Positions 4,770-5,441 of a DNA stretch of 5,441 nucleotides are shown piece by piece; position 1 is the stretch's first letter, and every line of letters begins with the position of its first letter. Under the pieces are notes generated by a model that was given only the letters and a program-made list of their open reading frames with translations, was not told the DNA's origin and made no database searches. Source of the stretch: JABDLF01 sp041609715 (GTDB lineage Bacteria > Pseudomonadota > Gammaproteobacteria > Steroidobacterales > JABDLF01). The stretch spans positions 1 through 5,441 of the forward strand of contig JBFIQI010000150.1 of the NCBI GenBank assembly GCA_041609715.1. The letters are read 5' to 3'. The position numbers and the translations under genes are program-made.

Positions 4770-5441
4770 ATGCATAAGCCGAGAATCCTGTGGATTGATT
4801 TGCGCATGAGGCGCACGGAAATCCAGATACCAACACCGTTTATAGAGCGGTGCGAGATTAAACCGGCGGGCAGCAAGACGGGCGGCGATCCAATTAAGGA
4901 TTTTGTGCCCGAGGCTTTGTGCTTCGATTTCGATTACCCCGACCTTCCCGGCCTGCAACTGCTGCAGGAAACCAAGCAAACGCGGCCATCTTTGCCGCTG
5001 ATCATGCTCACAGAGCAACATTCTGAATCGCTCGCGGTGTGGTCATTCCGTAACCGGGTATGGGACTACCTGGTCAGACCGGTTATTGATGCGGAAGCCG
5101 AGCGGACCGTCGAATCTCTGGTGCAAATGCTGGCGCAAGGCTCGGAACGCCGTACCCGGCATCTGAACCCGGCGCCGCCTATTCCAGATGAAGCACGTTT
5201 CCGCGGTGTACAACCACCCGGTGACAATATCGAGCGTGCCAAGACCTATGTACAGAAGAACCTGGGTACGAAGATCCAGGAACAAGTCGTGGCGCAGCAC
5301 TGCGAAATGAGCCCGTTTCGATTCAGTCGTGCGTTCAAGAAGGTAACCGGCATCACCTTCCAGGAATACGTGATTCAGCAACGGGTCAAGGAAGCCTGCC
5401 GCCTGATGAACAACCCCAACGCATCCATTACTGACATTGCC
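4770..5441 (+). CDS. Response regulator with divergent receiver domain and AraC-type DNA-binding domain, cut by window edge
   Basis: The frame stays open to the window end, giving 224 codons without a stop. The first strand ILWID (6-10) begins a receiver domain of about 115 residues. D53 lies in FDFDYPDLPG and fits the phospho-acceptor position (Asp, then Pro at +4 and Gly at +8), and T81 fits the conserved Ser/Thr. The usual second acidic residue after D10 is Leu, and the conserved Lys before Pro is R103 (DYLVRP). A linker of about 120-150 includes a Pro-rich stretch. From about 153 the AraC/XylS domain begins, with its first helix-turn-helix about 167-190 (QEQVVAQHCEMSPFRFSRAF) and the helix TFQEYVIQQRVKEACRLM. 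The second helix-turn-helix starts at about 218 (ASITDIA) and is cut off. It is divergent from the pilus genes. In Pseudomonas aeruginosa the response regulator PprB controls flp-tad genes, so a similar role is plausible, though inferred. No sensor kinase is visible. Confidence 0.88.
   Translation, partial: MHKPRILWIDLRMRRTEIQIPTPFIERCEIKPAGSKTGGDPIKDFVPEALCFDFDYPDLPGLQLLQETKQTRPSLPLIMLTEQHSESLAVWSFRNRVWDYLVRPVIDAEAERTVESLVQMLAQGSERRTRHLNPAPPIPDEARFRGVQPPGDNIERAKTYVQKNLGTKIQEQVVAQHCEMSPFRFSRAFKKVTGITFQEYVIQQRVKEACRLMNNPNASITDIA

Noticed and set aside
4604..5381. Minus-strand open frames antisense to the regulator (4604-4876, 4755-5021, 5043-5381)
   Set aside because: They overlap a plus-strand frame with clear receiver and AraC motifs. 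Their translations show no domain or consistent character.
1..5441. tRNA, rRNA, CRISPR array, insertion sequence or attachment site
   Set aside because: I saw no cloverleaf, spaced direct repeats, transposase fragments or terminal inverted repeats anywhere in the window.

Overview
The window carries the 5' part of a Flp/Tad (tight adherence) type IVc pilus locus on the minus strand and, divergently on the plus strand, the start of a response-regulator gene with an AraC-type output domain. Gene content and protein style suggest a proteobacterium, probably a gammaproteobacterium with moderately high GC. This is inferred from protein character only; nothing in the window fixes the taxon.

Layout, in minus-strand transcription order: a small two-helix membrane protein of unknown function (3905-4246); a minimal Flp pilin, here flp2 (3703-3888); a 294-nt spacer with a weak terminator-like hairpin and several palindromes; a second Flp pilin with two cysteines, flp1 (3199-3408); a perfect 12-bp hairpin (3150-3185); the prepilin peptidase cpaA (2466-3044); an AAA+ ATPase with an N-terminal winged-helix-like region (1121-2464); cpaB (324-1115); and the N-terminus of the secretin gene cpaC, cut by the window edge (1-286). 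From cpaA to cpaC the genes are separated by only 1, 5 and 37 nt, so they look translationally coupled. The motor and platform genes (cpaE, cpaF, tadB, tadC) are not in the window and would be expected beyond position 1.

How it works together: CpaA cleaves the Flp prepilins after a glycine, and the pilins polymerise and leave through the CpaC secretin, helped by CpaB. The hairpin between flp1 and cpaA is well placed to give abundant pilin relative to assembly proteins. The AAA+ ATPase is neither CpaF (the secretion motor) nor CpaE (the ParA/MinD-like protein). It is the least explained member of the operon and the best candidate here for an undescribed Tad component.

The 523-nt divergent region (4247-4769) has no convincing gene. 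It holds an AACTT/AAGTT palindrome cluster just upstream of the membrane-protein gene, a possible promoter, and some open stretches that may be remnants or chance. The plus-strand regulator (4770 to the end) has a receiver domain with the phospho-acceptor Asp but lacking other canonical residues, so it may not be a conventional phosphorylation switch. By position it is a candidate regulator of the pilus genes.
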